From CAYLZN01 sp964387935 (lineage in GTDB: Bacteria > Acidobacteriota > Vicinamibacteria > Vicinamibacterales > JAFNAJ01): DNA of 22,737 nt. A program made the position numbers and the translations under genes. Each line of letters opens with the position of its first letter. The first letter of the stretch is position 1. The notes beneath the pieces are model-generated. The model was given only the letters and a program-made list of their open reading frames with translations. It did no database searches and was not told the DNA's origin. The DNA lies in contig CAYLZN010000060.1 in the NCBI GenBank assembly GCA_964387935.1, positions 1-22,737 on the forward strand, written 5' to 3'. Positions 1 through 8,172 of this stretch are shown here, one piece after another.

Positions 1-84
1 CGTAGAAGGTGTTCAGCCCGGTGAGGACCATGTCCAGCGCGCGGCCCTGGCCCAGGAGCAGGCATCTCTCAGGAGCAAATCCCC

Positions 85-1005
85 ATGGCCTTCACCCGTC
101 GCGAACTGATCACCACCGGCCTGGCGCTCGGCGCCTCCGCCGTTCTGCCATTCGATCGCCTGTCGGCGCAAGCGGGCGCCCTCATCACGCGCAAGATCCC
201 GAGCTCTGGCGAAGCGCTGCCCGTCATCGGCATCGGCACCGCCCGGCGCTTCGACGTTGCGGCCGATGCCCCCGAACGTGCCGAGATCAAGGAGGTCCTC
301 CGGCGGTTCGCCGCGGCCGGCGGAAGGGTCATCGACACCGCGCCGAGCTACGGCATGGCCGAGTCCACGGTTGGCGATCTCGTCGCCGACCTCGGCAACC
401 GCACAGCCTTCTTCCTCGCCACGAAAGTGGGTGCCGAAGGGAAGGAGGCTGGCATCGCGCAGCTCGAGGCGTCGATGCGGAAGCTGAAGACCGACACCCT
501 CGATCTCGTGCAGGTGCACAACCTGCGAGACTTCGCGACCCAGATCGCCACGCTGCGGGAGTGGAAGGCGAAGGGGCGCATCCGTCACGTCGGCGTGAGC
601 ACGTCGTCGGATGGCCAGTACCCGCAGTTCGAGCAGACGTTGCGCGCCGAGGCGATGGACGCCATCCAGGTGGACTACGCGCTCGACAATCGGAACGCGG
701 CCGAGCGCATCCTGCCGCTCGCGGCAGACCGGGGGATGGCGGTGCTCGTCAACCTGCCGTTCGGGCGCGGGCGGCTCTTCCAGGCCGTGCAGGGCACGCC
801 GCTGCCGGAGTGGGCTCGCGACTTCGACTGTGCCAGCTGGGCGCAGTTCTTCCTCAAGTACATCGTGTCGCACCCCGCGGTCACGTGTGCGGTGCCCGGC
901 ACCGCCCAGGTGAAGTACGTCGCCGACAACCTGGGCGCCGCCCAGGGCCGCCTGCCAGACGCCGCCATGCGCAGGCGCATGGAGCAGTTCATCGACGCGC
1001 TGTGA
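85..1005 (+). CDS. Tat-exported aldo/keto reductase
   Basis: A 306-residue NAD(P)H-dependent aldo/keto reductase-like protein, expected to reduce carbonyls after export. The N-terminus is a twin-arginine signal: TRRELI at residues 4-9, a hydrophobic stretch to about residue 22, then a likely cleavage site after LSAQA. The AKR core follows. The usual catalytic tetrad can be placed at Asp84 and Tyr89 (VIDTAPSYG), Lys114 (ATKVG) and His145 (QVHNLRD). The start is supported by AGGAG at 71-75, nine bases upstream. Length fits the family plus a signal peptide. Its substrate cannot be told from the sequence. The gene converges on the downstream kinase gene and the two reading frames overlap by 17 bases. 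Tat export implies folding and cofactor loading in the cytoplasm. Nothing upstream in the first 84 bases could be assigned. Confidence 0.88.
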   Translation: MAFTRRELITTGLALGASAVLPFDRLSAQAGALITRKIPSSGEALPVIGIGTARRFDVAADAPERAEIKEVLRRFAAAGGRVIDTAPSYGMAESTVGDLVADLGNRTAFFLATKVGAEGKEAGIAQLEASMRKLKTDTLDLVQVHNLRDFATQIATLREWKAKGRIRHVGVSTSSDGQYPQFEQTLRAEAMDAIQVDYALDNRNAAERILPLAADRGMAVLVNLPFGRGRLFQAVQGTPLPEWARDFDCASWAQFFLKYIVSHPAVTCAVPGTAQVKYVADNLGAAQGRLPDAAMRRRMEQFIDAL

Positions 1006-3466
1006 GCGGCGGGGGCATCGCCCGCCGTTCCCGCGCCCGGTCGAGCAGGTTCTTGACCGCCCCGACACTCCAGTCGTCTTCGGGCAGCGTGCGCCGACGC
1101 CCCGGGATCACGTCAGGGGACAGCGATCGGACCCGCAGGCCCTCGCGCAGGAGCAACTCGGCAGAGGCCGCATCCTGTTGTGCCAGACGCACCGCTGCGA
1201 GATTGATCGTATAGATCGCGACCAACTGGTGATCCGACCCCAGGACCGGGCGGACGATGGCCAGTGCGCCCTGCAGGGCGGACGCCGCTTCGTCGTCCCT
1301 GCCCTGCGTGCGCAGCACGTGCGACAGGCTGTTGAGTGCCGTCGCCAGCAGCGGATGCTGGTCCCCCAGGGCCGTCCGATGGATCTCCATGGCCTGGCGG
1401 AACAGCGCTTCAGCTGAGGTCAGGTCACCCCTGGCGGCGGCGAGCAGGCCGAGGTCGTGCAGGGTCGTGCCGGTGTTCGGGTGGGTGTCGCCGCGCACCC
1501 TCCGGTTCAGGTCCAGGCACTCGCGCAGCAACGCCTCGGCGCCGTCGAGATCGCCGTTCAATCGAAGGACGGCGGCCAGGTCGCTGAGGCTCACCGCCGT
1601 TTCCCGGTGCTCCTCTCCAAGCACGCGCTGACGGATCGCCAGCGCCTCCCGCTGAAGGGGCTCTGACCGCTGGTTGAAGCCGCGATCCTGATAGACGCGC
1701 CCGAGTTCGACCATGGTCACGGCGTTGTCCGGGTGGTCCGAGCCGAGGAGATGGCGGCGCATCTCGAGCGCTCGCTCCAGGCTCTGCTCCGCCGTGGCGT
1801 AGTCCCCCTTCTCCGTGTGCAGGGCTCCCAGTTCCGTGAGCGTCTGCGCGAGGCGCAGATCCTCGGGGCCGAACACCCGCTCGCCGCTTGCGAGTGCCTG
1901 CTCGAGCAGCAGTTGCGCCGTGTCGTACACCCCGTACCGTCGGTAGATCCTGCCGAGCACGGTCAGGATCTCCGCCTGGGCCTCGGGCTGGTCGGTGAGT
2001 TCCTGCTGCACCTTGGCGACGCCTCCGTCGAGAAGCCCCCGCACCGTCACGCCCTCCCGTGTGGCGCGGTTCGCGATGGGGTCGGCGCCCATCAGCAACC
2101 CGGTGAGCACCTCGCTCACCCTGGCGGCCTTCGCCGCCTCGCGGCGGGCGCGGTCGCGCTCGGTTGACACTCTGTTCGCGTACACCACGGTCAGGCCCGC
2201 CACGAGCGCCACGACCACGGCGGCCGCCGCGACGCCCCACGCGTGCCGCCCGACGAATTTCGCTGCGCGATACCGCACTGTATCGGGCCGCGCGCTGATG
2301 GGTTCGCCCTGCAGGTGCCGGCGCAGATCGTCGGCCATGGCCGCTACCGACGCATAGCGCTCCAAGGGCTCCTTCTTCAGCGCCTTGGCGACGATGGTGT
2401 CGAGGTCCCCTCGCAGGGCCCGCTGCAGTCGTGACGGTGTGCTTCCGCAGCGCGCCGCGTGGCGCGCGACGGCCTCCGGGTCCTCAGGATCGTCGACCAC
2501 GGCGTCGGACATCCTGCGCGGCTCCTCCTCGACGACGGCGCGAACGAGCGCCGCCGGGGTACTGAGCGCGCGACCGGCCGGGTGCTGCCCGGTGAGCAGC
2601 AGGTAGAGGAGCACGCCCAGCGCGTACACGTCGGTGGCCGTGGTCACCGGTCCCTGGGAGAGCTGCTCGGGTGCTGCAAACGCAGGCGTCAGCGCGGCGC
2701 CGGCCTCGCGCGTGATCGCGCTGGCATCAGCGGCTGCAGAATCCTCCAGGGCCCCATCGTGGGTGAAGAGCTTGGCGATGCCGAAATCGAGCAGTTTGAC
2801 CCGCGCCTCGTCACTCACCAGCACGTTCTGCGGCTTGATGTCCCGGTGCACGATCAGGTTGGCGTGCACGTGGGCCACCGCGCCCAGGACATCAAGGCAC
2901 AGGCGGAGCCTGGCGTCGAGGCCGAGCGAACGCTCCGCGCAGTACCGATCGATGGTCTGGCCCTCGACGAACTCCAGCACGAGATACGGCTGGCCGGTGG
3001 CCGTGACACCAGCGTCGATGAGGTGCGCCACGTGGGGATGCGTGATCCGGGCGAGGATCTGGCCTTCACGCTGGAATCGCCCTTCAACCGCGCGACCGAC
3101 CAGCGCGGCATTGAGCAGCTTGACGGCAGCACGGCCCTTGAAGCGCCCGTCGCAGCGTTCGGCCAGCCACACGCTGCCCATCCCGCCCTGACCGATGAGG
3201 GACACGAGCCGGTAGGCTCCGAGGATCTGTCCCGCCCGCGGCGGCATCGGCGCGGGGCGCCAGGCCGGGCGAGCCGTCGCCTCCAGGAACCCGGAGGCCT
3301 CGACACCCGCGTGCTCGTCGAGCAGCGAGCGCAGATCCGCCGCGAGCGTCGTGTCTCGCTCGGAGAGTGACGCCAGCCACGCAGCCCGATCGTCGCGAGG
3401 CAGATCCAGGGCCTCGTCCAGCAAGCGGCTGAGCGCGCGCCAACGCTCAGGATCGACCGGTGGCAT
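989..3466 (-). CDS. Membrane-anchored Ser/Thr protein kinase with C-terminal TPR repeats
   Basis: An 825-residue Hanks-type kinase of the kind abundant in Acidobacteria and Myxobacteria. Residues 1-65 are a helical N-terminal segment of the ECF-like type (DPERWRALSRLLDEAL). The kinase domain runs from about 82 to 390: glycine loop GQGGMGSV from G92, ATP-binding Lys116, catalytic HRDIKPQN at 207-214, DFG at 227-229 and APE at 265-267. A single transmembrane helix lies near 410-431. The rest carries about six to seven TPR units of the kinesin-light-chain style, for example LGSDHPDNAVTMVELGRVY. All catalytic residues are present, so it should be active. I chose ATG 3466 because family members begin close to the DPERW motif and because a TATGAT box lies just upstream; the frame stays open to ATG 3514. 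No Shine-Dalgarno sequence is visible at any candidate start. The kinase probably phosphorylates cytoplasmic targets, with TPRs outside the membrane as sensor or scaffold. Confidence 0.9.
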   Translation of the reverse strand: MPPVDPERWRALSRLLDEALDLPRDDRAAWLASLSERDTTLAADLRSLLDEHAGVEASGFLEATARPAWRPAPMPPRAGQILGAYRLVSLIGQGGMGSVWLAERCDGRFKGRAAVKLLNAALVGRAVEGRFQREGQILARITHPHVAHLIDAGVTATGQPYLVLEFVEGQTIDRYCAERSLGLDARLRLCLDVLGAVAHVHANLIVHRDIKPQNVLVSDEARVKLLDFGIAKLFTHDGALEDSAAADASAITREAGAALTPAFAAPEQLSQGPVTTATDVYALGVLLYLLLTGQHPAGRALSTPAALVRAVVEEEPRRMSDAVVDDPEDPEAVARHAARCGSTPSRLQRALRGDLDTIVAKALKKEPLERYASVAAMADDLRRHLQGEPISARPDTVRYRAAKFVGRHAWGVAAAAVVVALVAGLTVVYANRVSTERDRARREAAKAARVSEVLTGLLMGADPIANRATREGVTVRGLLDGGVAKVQQELTDQPEAQAEILTVLGRIYRRYGVYDTAQLLLEQALASGERVFGPEDLRLAQTLTELGALHTEKGDYATAEQSLERALEMRRHLLGSDHPDNAVTMVELGRVYQDRGFNQRSEPLQREALAIRQRVLGEEHRETAVSLSDLAAVLRLNGDLDGAEALLRECLDLNRRVRGDTHPNTGTTLHDLGLLAAARGDLTSAEALFRQAMEIHRTALGDQHPLLATALNSLSHVLRTQGRDDEAASALQGALAIVRPVLGSDHQLVAIYTINLAAVRLAQQDAASAELLLREGLRVRSLSPDVIPGRRRTLPEDDWSVGAVKNLLDRARERRAMPPPLTARR

Positions 3467-3482
3467 CGAAGGCACGATCATA
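3464..3482 (-). promoter_or_regulatory. Candidate -10 box adjoining the kinase start
   Basis: On the minus strand TATGAT (3482-3477, five of six to the sigma70 -10 consensus) lies ten bases before ATG 3466. Transcription would start only a few bases before the codon, consistent with the missing Shine-Dalgarno sequence. No good -35 hexamer is visible, so this is a weak call. Confidence 0.35.
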
Positions 3483-3527
3483 CGCCACGGGTGCGGCCTG
3501 GGCCGCACGAACATGGTGGAAGCGGCG

Positions 3528-5174
3528 CTACCTCGCCAATACCTTCACGTCCGGATAGCCCATCAAGGCGAGCACGAAGTAGGTCACCGCTGCCTCGCCG
3601 GGATCGTCGGCCACGCACACGAGTTCGGCGTAGCGCGGCACGCCCGCTTTCGTGAGGATGTTCCAGAGGTCCTTGGCGGCTCTTGGTGTGCCGTCAGCGT
3701 TGAGCAGGTCGACGTACGGCACGTGCACGACCTTGCCGTCGGGCACCTGCGACGGCAGGCTCCTCCCCGAGGCGACGAAGACCTTCGGGAACACGCCGGA
3801 TGTCTGTGCCGGTTCCGAGATGAGCACGCCCTTGCGCGCGCCGGCGGGGTACGACTTGGGCTCGATGGCGAGATCGGAGGGCGATTTCTTCGGGCCGACC
3901 ACAGTCGGCGTATTCGCCAGCTTGAACCCCTGCTGGGTCCAGCGGTCGAGGGAGTCCATCAGCACCGAGGTCTTCTTCTGACCGAGATCCGTCAGCAGCA
4001 GGAAGGCCAGGGCCGCCTCCGGCGTCACCCCGCCGCCTGACACCACCACAGCCTCGAGCGACGGGTCCACGCCCGCAGCGCCCAGGACCTCGGCGAGCGT
4101 CGACGGGGCCTGGAGGTGACGTCTGAACACGCTCGCCGGGACATGGAGCGCAAAGGGCACGTGCGACTGGGCGTGGGCCTCCGCTGGCCGCACATCGACG
4201 ATCGTGACCGGGGCCCCGAGGTAGGTCCGCAGCATCTGGCTGCTCGTCCACTGCAGCCAGGCGGCCTCCCGCATCAGGTACGGCGCATCGTAGGTCCAGT
4301 ACGGCAGCTGGCGCTCGTCGCTGAGCCACCCCAGCTCGGACTCGGTGAAGAGCTTGACGTTCGGGTAGTCGAGCAGGAACTTCAGCGCGAAGAATGGCGC
4401 GCTCGCCGCGACGCCGCCGCCGCAATAGGTGTGGACCTCCTGGTCCGGCCTGATGTTCAGGTGCTTCAGGATTCGACGCAGTTCCTCAGGCGACTTGAAG
4501 GTCTTGTCGGGATTGTAGAGGTCGGCGCTCGGCAGGAGGATGCCATTCGGAATGTGACCGGCCCGGCCGAAGGGTATGACTTCGCCGAAGTGCCAGTCGG
4601 CCCCCAGGGCCTCGACCAGCGCGTACTTCTGCGGCTCCCCGGACGCCGCGAGCACCTGGGGCAGCCTTGCCCTCACGGCTTCGTTCGGTGTCGTGATCCT
4701 GAAGGTGCCTGCGCGGCGTGGCGTGGTCACCTCCTTCGTGACCGGCAGCCCGGCTTCCTGCCACTTCGCCAGGCCGCCGTCGAGGATGACGAGGTTCTTT
4801 GGCGGAAAGCCGTGGTAGTAGAGCGAAAAGAACAGGCGGGTGGCCATGTAGCTGCCACCCTGGTCGTACAGCACCAACGTCAGCTCCGGGCTGACGCCCC
4901 ACGACTGGTAGAGGCGCTCCGACTGGGCGAGCGGCACTTCCTTGCCGCCGTAGACGAAGGCGTCCACGTTGACGGCCCCTGGGATGTGCTGCGCCGCATG
5001 GGCTTGCGCGAGCGAGGCATCGAGCACGAGGACGTTCGGGTCGCGAAGGTGCTGCTCCAGCCATTCGACCGTCACCAGGTGACGGGTGATGCCATCCGCT
5101 GCGCCGGCGGGTGGAGGCAGGAACAGCCCGGCGGCAAGACCGAGAACCGTACCGAGCCTGACGTGAAACCGCAT
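3528..5174 (-). CDS. Secreted multi-domain rhodanese (sulfurtransferase) with one catalytic Cys
   Basis: A 548-residue periplasmic sulfurtransferase-like protein. A Sec signal peptide (residues 1-26, ending PPPAGAADG) is followed by four rhodanese-like modules at about 30-145, 165-295, 310-420 and 445-548. Only module 2 has a proper active-site loop, Cys251 in TYCGGGVAAS. The equivalent loops are YDQGG in module 1 and VSGGG in module 3, both without Cys. Module 4 has Cys520 in a degenerate loop (VCVADDPGEAA). Modules 1 and 2 match the classic tandem of an inactive and an active domain in thiosulfate or 3-mercaptopyruvate sulfurtransferases (DGGLAKWQEAGLP, HIPNGILLP). The usual family length is about 280-300 residues, so the second half looks like a degenerate duplication. 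The start has GGGAGG five bases upstream. It lies 61 bases upstream of the kinase start on the same strand. Confidence 0.88.
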   Translation of the reverse strand: MRFHVRLGTVLGLAAGLFLPPPAGAADGITRHLVTVEWLEQHLRDPNVLVLDASLAQAHAAQHIPGAVNVDAFVYGGKEVPLAQSERLYQSWGVSPELTLVLYDQGGSYMATRLFFSLYYHGFPPKNLVILDGGLAKWQEAGLPVTKEVTTPRRAGTFRITTPNEAVRARLPQVLAASGEPQKYALVEALGADWHFGEVIPFGRAGHIPNGILLPSADLYNPDKTFKSPEELRRILKHLNIRPDQEVHTYCGGGVAASAPFFALKFLLDYPNVKLFTESELGWLSDERQLPYWTYDAPYLMREAAWLQWTSSQMLRTYLGAPVTIVDVRPAEAHAQSHVPFALHVPASVFRRHLQAPSTLAEVLGAAGVDPSLEAVVVSGGGVTPEAALAFLLLTDLGQKKTSVLMDSLDRWTQQGFKLANTPTVVGPKKSPSDLAIEPKSYPAGARKGVLISEPAQTSGVFPKVFVASGRSLPSQVPDGKVVHVPYVDLLNADGTPRAAKDLWNILTKAGVPRYAELVCVADDPGEAAVTYFVLALMGYPDVKVLAR

Positions 5175-5280
5175 GTCGTCCTCCCGGGAGAGCCAACGGC
5201 GGGCGCCTGGCCGGTCAACGGCAAGGGCGACCTTCTCGGCGCTTACGTGTGGCCGACGCTGGAAGTTCCTGCCGACCGCT

Positions 5281-5700
5281 TCAGGCCCGGTGGCCGCCTG
5301 CTCCCAGCCGTCCCCCCAGCCACGCCATGGGCAGGTAGGCCCCGACCAGATCGACGATGTTGAACCACAGGGGCGCGGGGAGCATCAGCACGTTGGTCAC
5401 GCCGCCGATCAGGAACACCACGCCAATCATGAACGCCAGCACGGTCTTGCGGCTCGCGGCGAACGCCGCCGTGACGGTCGCCCCCACGAGCGTGCCGAGC
5501 GCGTGCGCCAGGAACGGGAACAGGAAGTGCCGCGGCTCGAAGAGGTGAATCGAGCGCTTCAGGCCTTCCAGGCTCGTGACGTCGGCGCCCGCGGGCGGCG
5601 GGATGACGCTGCCGCTGATCGTGATCAGCCCGCCGTTGACGAGGCTTCCGACGATCACGCCTGCGGCCACGGCCAGCACGTTTCGAAGAACCGGCTTCAT
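5281..5700 (-). CDS. Small four-helix integral membrane protein of unknown function
   Basis: A 139-residue membrane protein with about four hydrophobic segments: residues 6-30, 58-80, 86-106 and 110-130. I do not recognise the family with confidence. The charged stretch between helices 1 and 2 (EGLKRSIHLFEPRHF) is the only long soluble part. The start at MKPVLRN was preferred over upstream Mets in the open frame because AGGAG lies about six bases before it and the first helix starts directly after it. It sits 106 bases upstream of the rhodanese gene on the same strand, so the two may be co-transcribed. Its 5' end is divergent from the esterase gene, with 64 bases between the two starts. Confidence 0.75.
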   Translation of the reverse strand: MKPVLRNVLAVAAGVIVGSLVNGGLITISGSVIPPPAGADVTSLEGLKRSIHLFEPRHFLFPFLAHALGTLVGATVTAAFAASRKTVLAFMIGVVFLIGGVTNVLMLPAPLWFNIVDLVGAYLPMAWLGGRLGAGGHRA

Positions 5701-5753
5701 CGTCTTCTCCTCTGGGCGGAACGGGCACAAGACTACCAGATGCCGCTCGCGGC

Positions 5754-5767
5754 TAGAATCACCCATG
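5754..5767 (+). promoter_or_regulatory. TAGAAT -10 box abutting the esterase start codon
   Basis: TAGAAT at 5754-5759 is followed by five bases and then ATG 5765. With normal spacing the first transcribed base would be at or next to the A of the start codon, so the mRNA would be leaderless. No Shine-Dalgarno sequence precedes this ATG. No clear -35 hexamer is seen. Confidence 0.45.
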
Positions 5768-7111
5768 CGCCTCCGCCATCGCCCTCTCTCGTCGAGGCTG
5801 CGCACGCTCGCCCTGATCGGCCTGATCGGCGTGGCCGCCGGCGCCCCACGGGGCGTCACGGCGACGGCTCCGGCCCTGGCCGCGCTCCGCACGGCCATCA
5901 CGGCCGTCGAGGCCGGGCGCCTCACCACACCGATCATCGGGCCGGCCCCGGCCGGAGGCTTCGCGGTGACGTTCCTCGCGAAGCGTCAGAGGGGCGTTGA
6001 GCCGCGCATCGTGTCGGATGTGACGGGATGGGGCGAGCGCGTGGATGGCACCTTCGACGTCTCGGTGGGCCGGATGGCGCGCGTCGTGGACACGGACTGG
6101 TACGCGCTCGAGGCCATCGTGGCTCCGGGGGCGCGCATCGAGTACCTCGTCTCCTACGGACGCGACTATCGACTCGACCCGTTCAACCCGCGTCGCCGGC
6201 AATCGCCGCACGCCTCGGAGTTCGTGGTCCCTGGCTACGTGCCCCCACGTGAACTCGCCGAACCACGCGAGTCGCCAGGTGGCTCGCTTCAAGACACCGC
6301 ACTCGACAGCCAGGCACTCGGCCGTCGCTGCCCGGTGCTGGTCTACACGCCTGCCGGCTTCCACCCCAATGCGGATTACAGGACGGTGGTCTTCCACGAC
6401 GTGCAGTCGCCATCCGCCCGTGCCGGCGTCGTGCAGGTACTCGACTGGCTCATCGCCCATCGCGCGATCGATCCTGTCGTCGCGGCCTTCGTCAGCACGG
6501 AGACGGGCGGCGGCGACCGTCCCGCGGGGCCGGCGCTGCGGACCTTCCTCGTTGACGAACTGCCCTCGTACCTCTCAGCGCGATACGGAACGACAGAGGA
6601 CCCGGGGCAGCGTGCGCTGCTCGCCATCTCGTTCGGCGCGAAGGACGCGCTCGACGCCGTGGTGGCCTCGGACCGTGGCTACCTGCGGCTGGGTCTGCTG
6701 ATTCCCGGGCGGCGCATCGGGTCAACCGATCTCGACGCCGCGAGGACGCCGCGCACGCACCACGTGCGCGCAGCGATTCTGGCGGGCCGGTACGACCAGG
6801 CGAACCTGGACACCGCGCGGCGGGTGAGGGAGGCGCTGGGCGCAGCCGGCGACCGGGTGGACTACGTGGAAGTCTCCGAGGGCCACAGCCCCAGAACGTG
6901 GCTCAACCACCTGGGCCGGGTCCTCGTGAGTCTCTTCGGTCCGGACGCGCTGTTCACTCCGGCACAGTCCGACCGCCGCGAATCTGTCACACTGTTGAGA
7001 CTGGCCTCCGGCCCGACGAGCGGGCCGCGGCCAGGTGACCTGCCGATGCCGACACCACGTGCCACCTGCGAACCGCTTCCGGACGGACACGCACCGGAGG
7101 CGCCACGATGA
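5765..7111 (+). CDS. Secreted esterase of the enterochelin-esterase (PF00756-like) type
   Basis: A 448-residue protein with a signal peptide (residues 1-33), an N-terminal beta-sandwich-like region (about 55-155) resembling the E-set domain that precedes many Fes/IroD-type esterases, and an alpha/beta-hydrolase region (about 187-395). The nucleophile is probably Ser289 in LLAISFGAKDAL, where the usual first Gly of GxSxG is Ala. His374 in SEGHSPRTW matches the catalytic His motif of this family. The acid residue is not obvious. The last 50 residues are Pro-rich and look disordered. The frame is open well upstream, but the signal peptide and a promoter-like box fix the start at 5765. The stop codon overlaps the next start (ATGA at 7108-7111), so the zinc-ribbon gene is translationally coupled. 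The substrate is unknown; ester or glycan-ester hydrolysis is an inference. Confidence 0.72.
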   Translation: MRLRHRPLSSRLRTLALIGLIGVAAGAPRGVTATAPALAALRTAITAVEAGRLTTPIIGPAPAGGFAVTFLAKRQRGVEPRIVSDVTGWGERVDGTFDVSVGRMARVVDTDWYALEAIVAPGARIEYLVSYGRDYRLDPFNPRRRQSPHASEFVVPGYVPPRELAEPRESPGGSLQDTALDSQALGRRCPVLVYTPAGFHPNADYRTVVFHDVQSPSARAGVVQVLDWLIAHRAIDPVVAAFVSTETGGGDRPAGPALRTFLVDELPSYLSARYGTTEDPGQRALLAISFGAKDALDAVVASDRGYLRLGLLIPGRRIGSTDLDAARTPRTHHVRAAILAGRYDQANLDTARRVREALGAAGDRVDYVEVSEGHSPRTWLNHLGRVLVSLFGPDALFTPAQSDRRESVTLLRLASGPTSGPRPGDLPMPTPRATCEPLPDGHAPEAPR

Positions 7112-7329
7112 ACGCGCCTCCCGTGCGGCAGGCGCGGCGGTGGGATGGCTGCGCCAACATGAATCACAAGCGCGCCGATGCGCCCGTCGCGTACTGCCCC
7201 GACTGCGGGGGCGTGGTCAACGAGCGACTGCGCTCGGGCCGGTGCTCTGACCGCGAGCACGATGTGGCCCGACGCGGGCGCATGGCCTTCTGCGTGCGAT
7301 GTGGCACGCAACTGGTCGAGGCCCGGTGA
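7108..7329 (+). CDS. Zinc-ribbon-like miniprotein
   Basis: A 73-residue protein with two CxxC knuckles, Cys30/Cys33 (YCPDCGGVVN) and Cys62/Cys65 (FCVRCGTQLV), which together make a plausible four-Cys zinc ribbon. Cys15, Cys46, His20 and His51 are extra possible ligands. It starts in an ATGA overlap with the esterase stop and has its own GGAGG at 7096-7100, seven bases upstream, so it is probably a real coupled gene. The segment between the knuckles is rich in Arg. It could bind nucleic acid or act as an adaptor; no specific function can be named. It converges on the Crp/Fnr gene, with 20 bases between the stops. Confidence 0.65.
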   Translation: MNAPPVRQARRWDGCANMNHKRADAPVAYCPDCGGVVNERLRSGRCSDREHDVARRGRMAFCVRCGTQLVEAR

Positions 7330-7349
7330 GCCGCGATGCCCGTTCGTGG

Positions 7350-8018
7350 TCAGTCGTGAAGGACGACGCTGAGCAGCGCGGCATCGATGCGGAGGTCACC
7401 GTTGTACTCGATGAAGCCCAGGCGCCGGAACTTGTTCATGAAGAAGTTCACGCGCGAGCGCGTCGTCCCCACCATCTCCGCGAGCACCTCCTGGGAGACC
7501 TTGGGCACCACCCGGCTCGATCCGTCCGGCGTTCCGTAACGCGCCAGGAGCAGCAGCGCCCGCGCCAGCCGCTTCTCGCTCGAATTGAACAACTGGTTGA
7601 CCAGGTCAGCCTCGACTCGCGCGTTGCGGGCCAGGAGGTGTGCGATGAAGCGGTCGGAGAACTGTGCTCGTTCGTGAAGTGCCCGGGTCATCTTCTCGAT
7701 CGGGATCGACAGCAGGGTGCTCGGCTCCATCGCGATGGCGTGCGCGAGCCTGATCGGGGCCCCCGTGAGGGCATCCTCGCCGAGGAACTCGTCTCGGCCC
7801 AGCAGGGCAATGACCGCCTCGCGGCCGGTGCTGGACACGACCGACAGCTTGACGCGCCCGGCCTGGATGTAGAACACGCCGCGGGCGGGGTCGCCCTGCC
7901 TGAACACCGCCTGCCCCTTCCGGTACTTGACGACTCGCCGCGCCACGCCGGCCGATTCGAGAAAGACCTGCAGGTCGAATGGCGCGCCGGGCTGCGGTGA
8001 CCGCTTTCGAGTGGCCAT
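7350..8018 (-). CDS. Crp/Fnr-family transcription regulator
   Basis: A 222-residue regulator. The cyclic-nucleotide-binding-type beta-roll spans about residues 15-125 (KGQAVFRQGDPARGVFYIQAGRV fold start, then LLGRDEFLGED), the dimer helix about 125-160, and the winged helix-turn-helix about 165-220, with recognition helix TTRSRVNFFMNKF at 185-197. The protein contains no cysteine, so it cannot hold an Fnr-type iron-sulfur cluster; the ligand could be a nucleotide, haem-bound gas or something else. It is transcribed divergently from the omega-like gene, with a perfect 18-bp palindrome between them that is the obvious candidate operator. TAGACT at 8041-8036 (minus) may be its own -10 box. Start ATG 8018 gives a normal N-terminus, though no strong Shine-Dalgarno sequence is present. 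Confidence 0.9.
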   Translation of the reverse strand: MATRKRSPQPGAPFDLQVFLESAGVARRVVKYRKGQAVFRQGDPARGVFYIQAGRVKLSVVSSTGREAVIALLGRDEFLGEDALTGAPIRLAHAIAMEPSTLLSIPIEKMTRALHERAQFSDRFIAHLLARNARVEADLVNQLFNSSEKRLARALLLLARYGTPDGSSRVVPKVSQEVLAEMVGTTRSRVNFFMNKFRRLGFIEYNGDLRIDAALLSVVLHD

Positions 8019-8084
8019 CTGTCACGCTCTGCCCGAGTCTACACCGCAGCCCCCGGGGACGCACGAAGCCAGCCCGTGACCGCC

Positions 8085-8102
8085 CTGTTCAACAGTGAAC
8101 AG
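8085..8102. promoter_or_regulatory. Perfect palindrome, candidate Crp/Fnr-family operator
   Basis: CTGTTCA-ACAG-TGAACAG is a perfect 7-bp inverted repeat with a 4-bp centre, the size and symmetry expected of a Crp/Fnr dimer site. It lies between a Crp/Fnr gene and the divergent omega-like gene. Its centre (8093.5) is about 41.5 bases upstream of the start predicted from TACGAT at 8123-8128, the classic class II activator position. It is about 62-65 bases upstream of the start predicted for the regulator gene itself. Confidence 0.7.
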
Positions 8103-8122
8103 CCCCGCCCAGTGCGCTGGCG

Positions 8123-8128
8123 TACGAT
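8123..8128 (+). promoter_or_regulatory. Candidate -10 box for the omega-like gene
   Basis: TACGAT, four of six to the -10 consensus, would place transcription start near 8135, giving a leader of about 38 bases. There is no -35 hexamer; the palindrome at 8085-8102 occupies that position, as at activator-dependent class II promoters. Confidence 0.4.
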
Positions 8129-8172
8129 TCGTGTCGCCGTAACCATCATGACCGTGGAGGCGCAGAACCAGG

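Noticed and set aside
1..84. Possible end or start of another gene before the reductase; minus-strand MVLTGLNTFY and a plus-strand open frame are both readable
   Set aside because: Too little sequence to choose; neither shows a motif.
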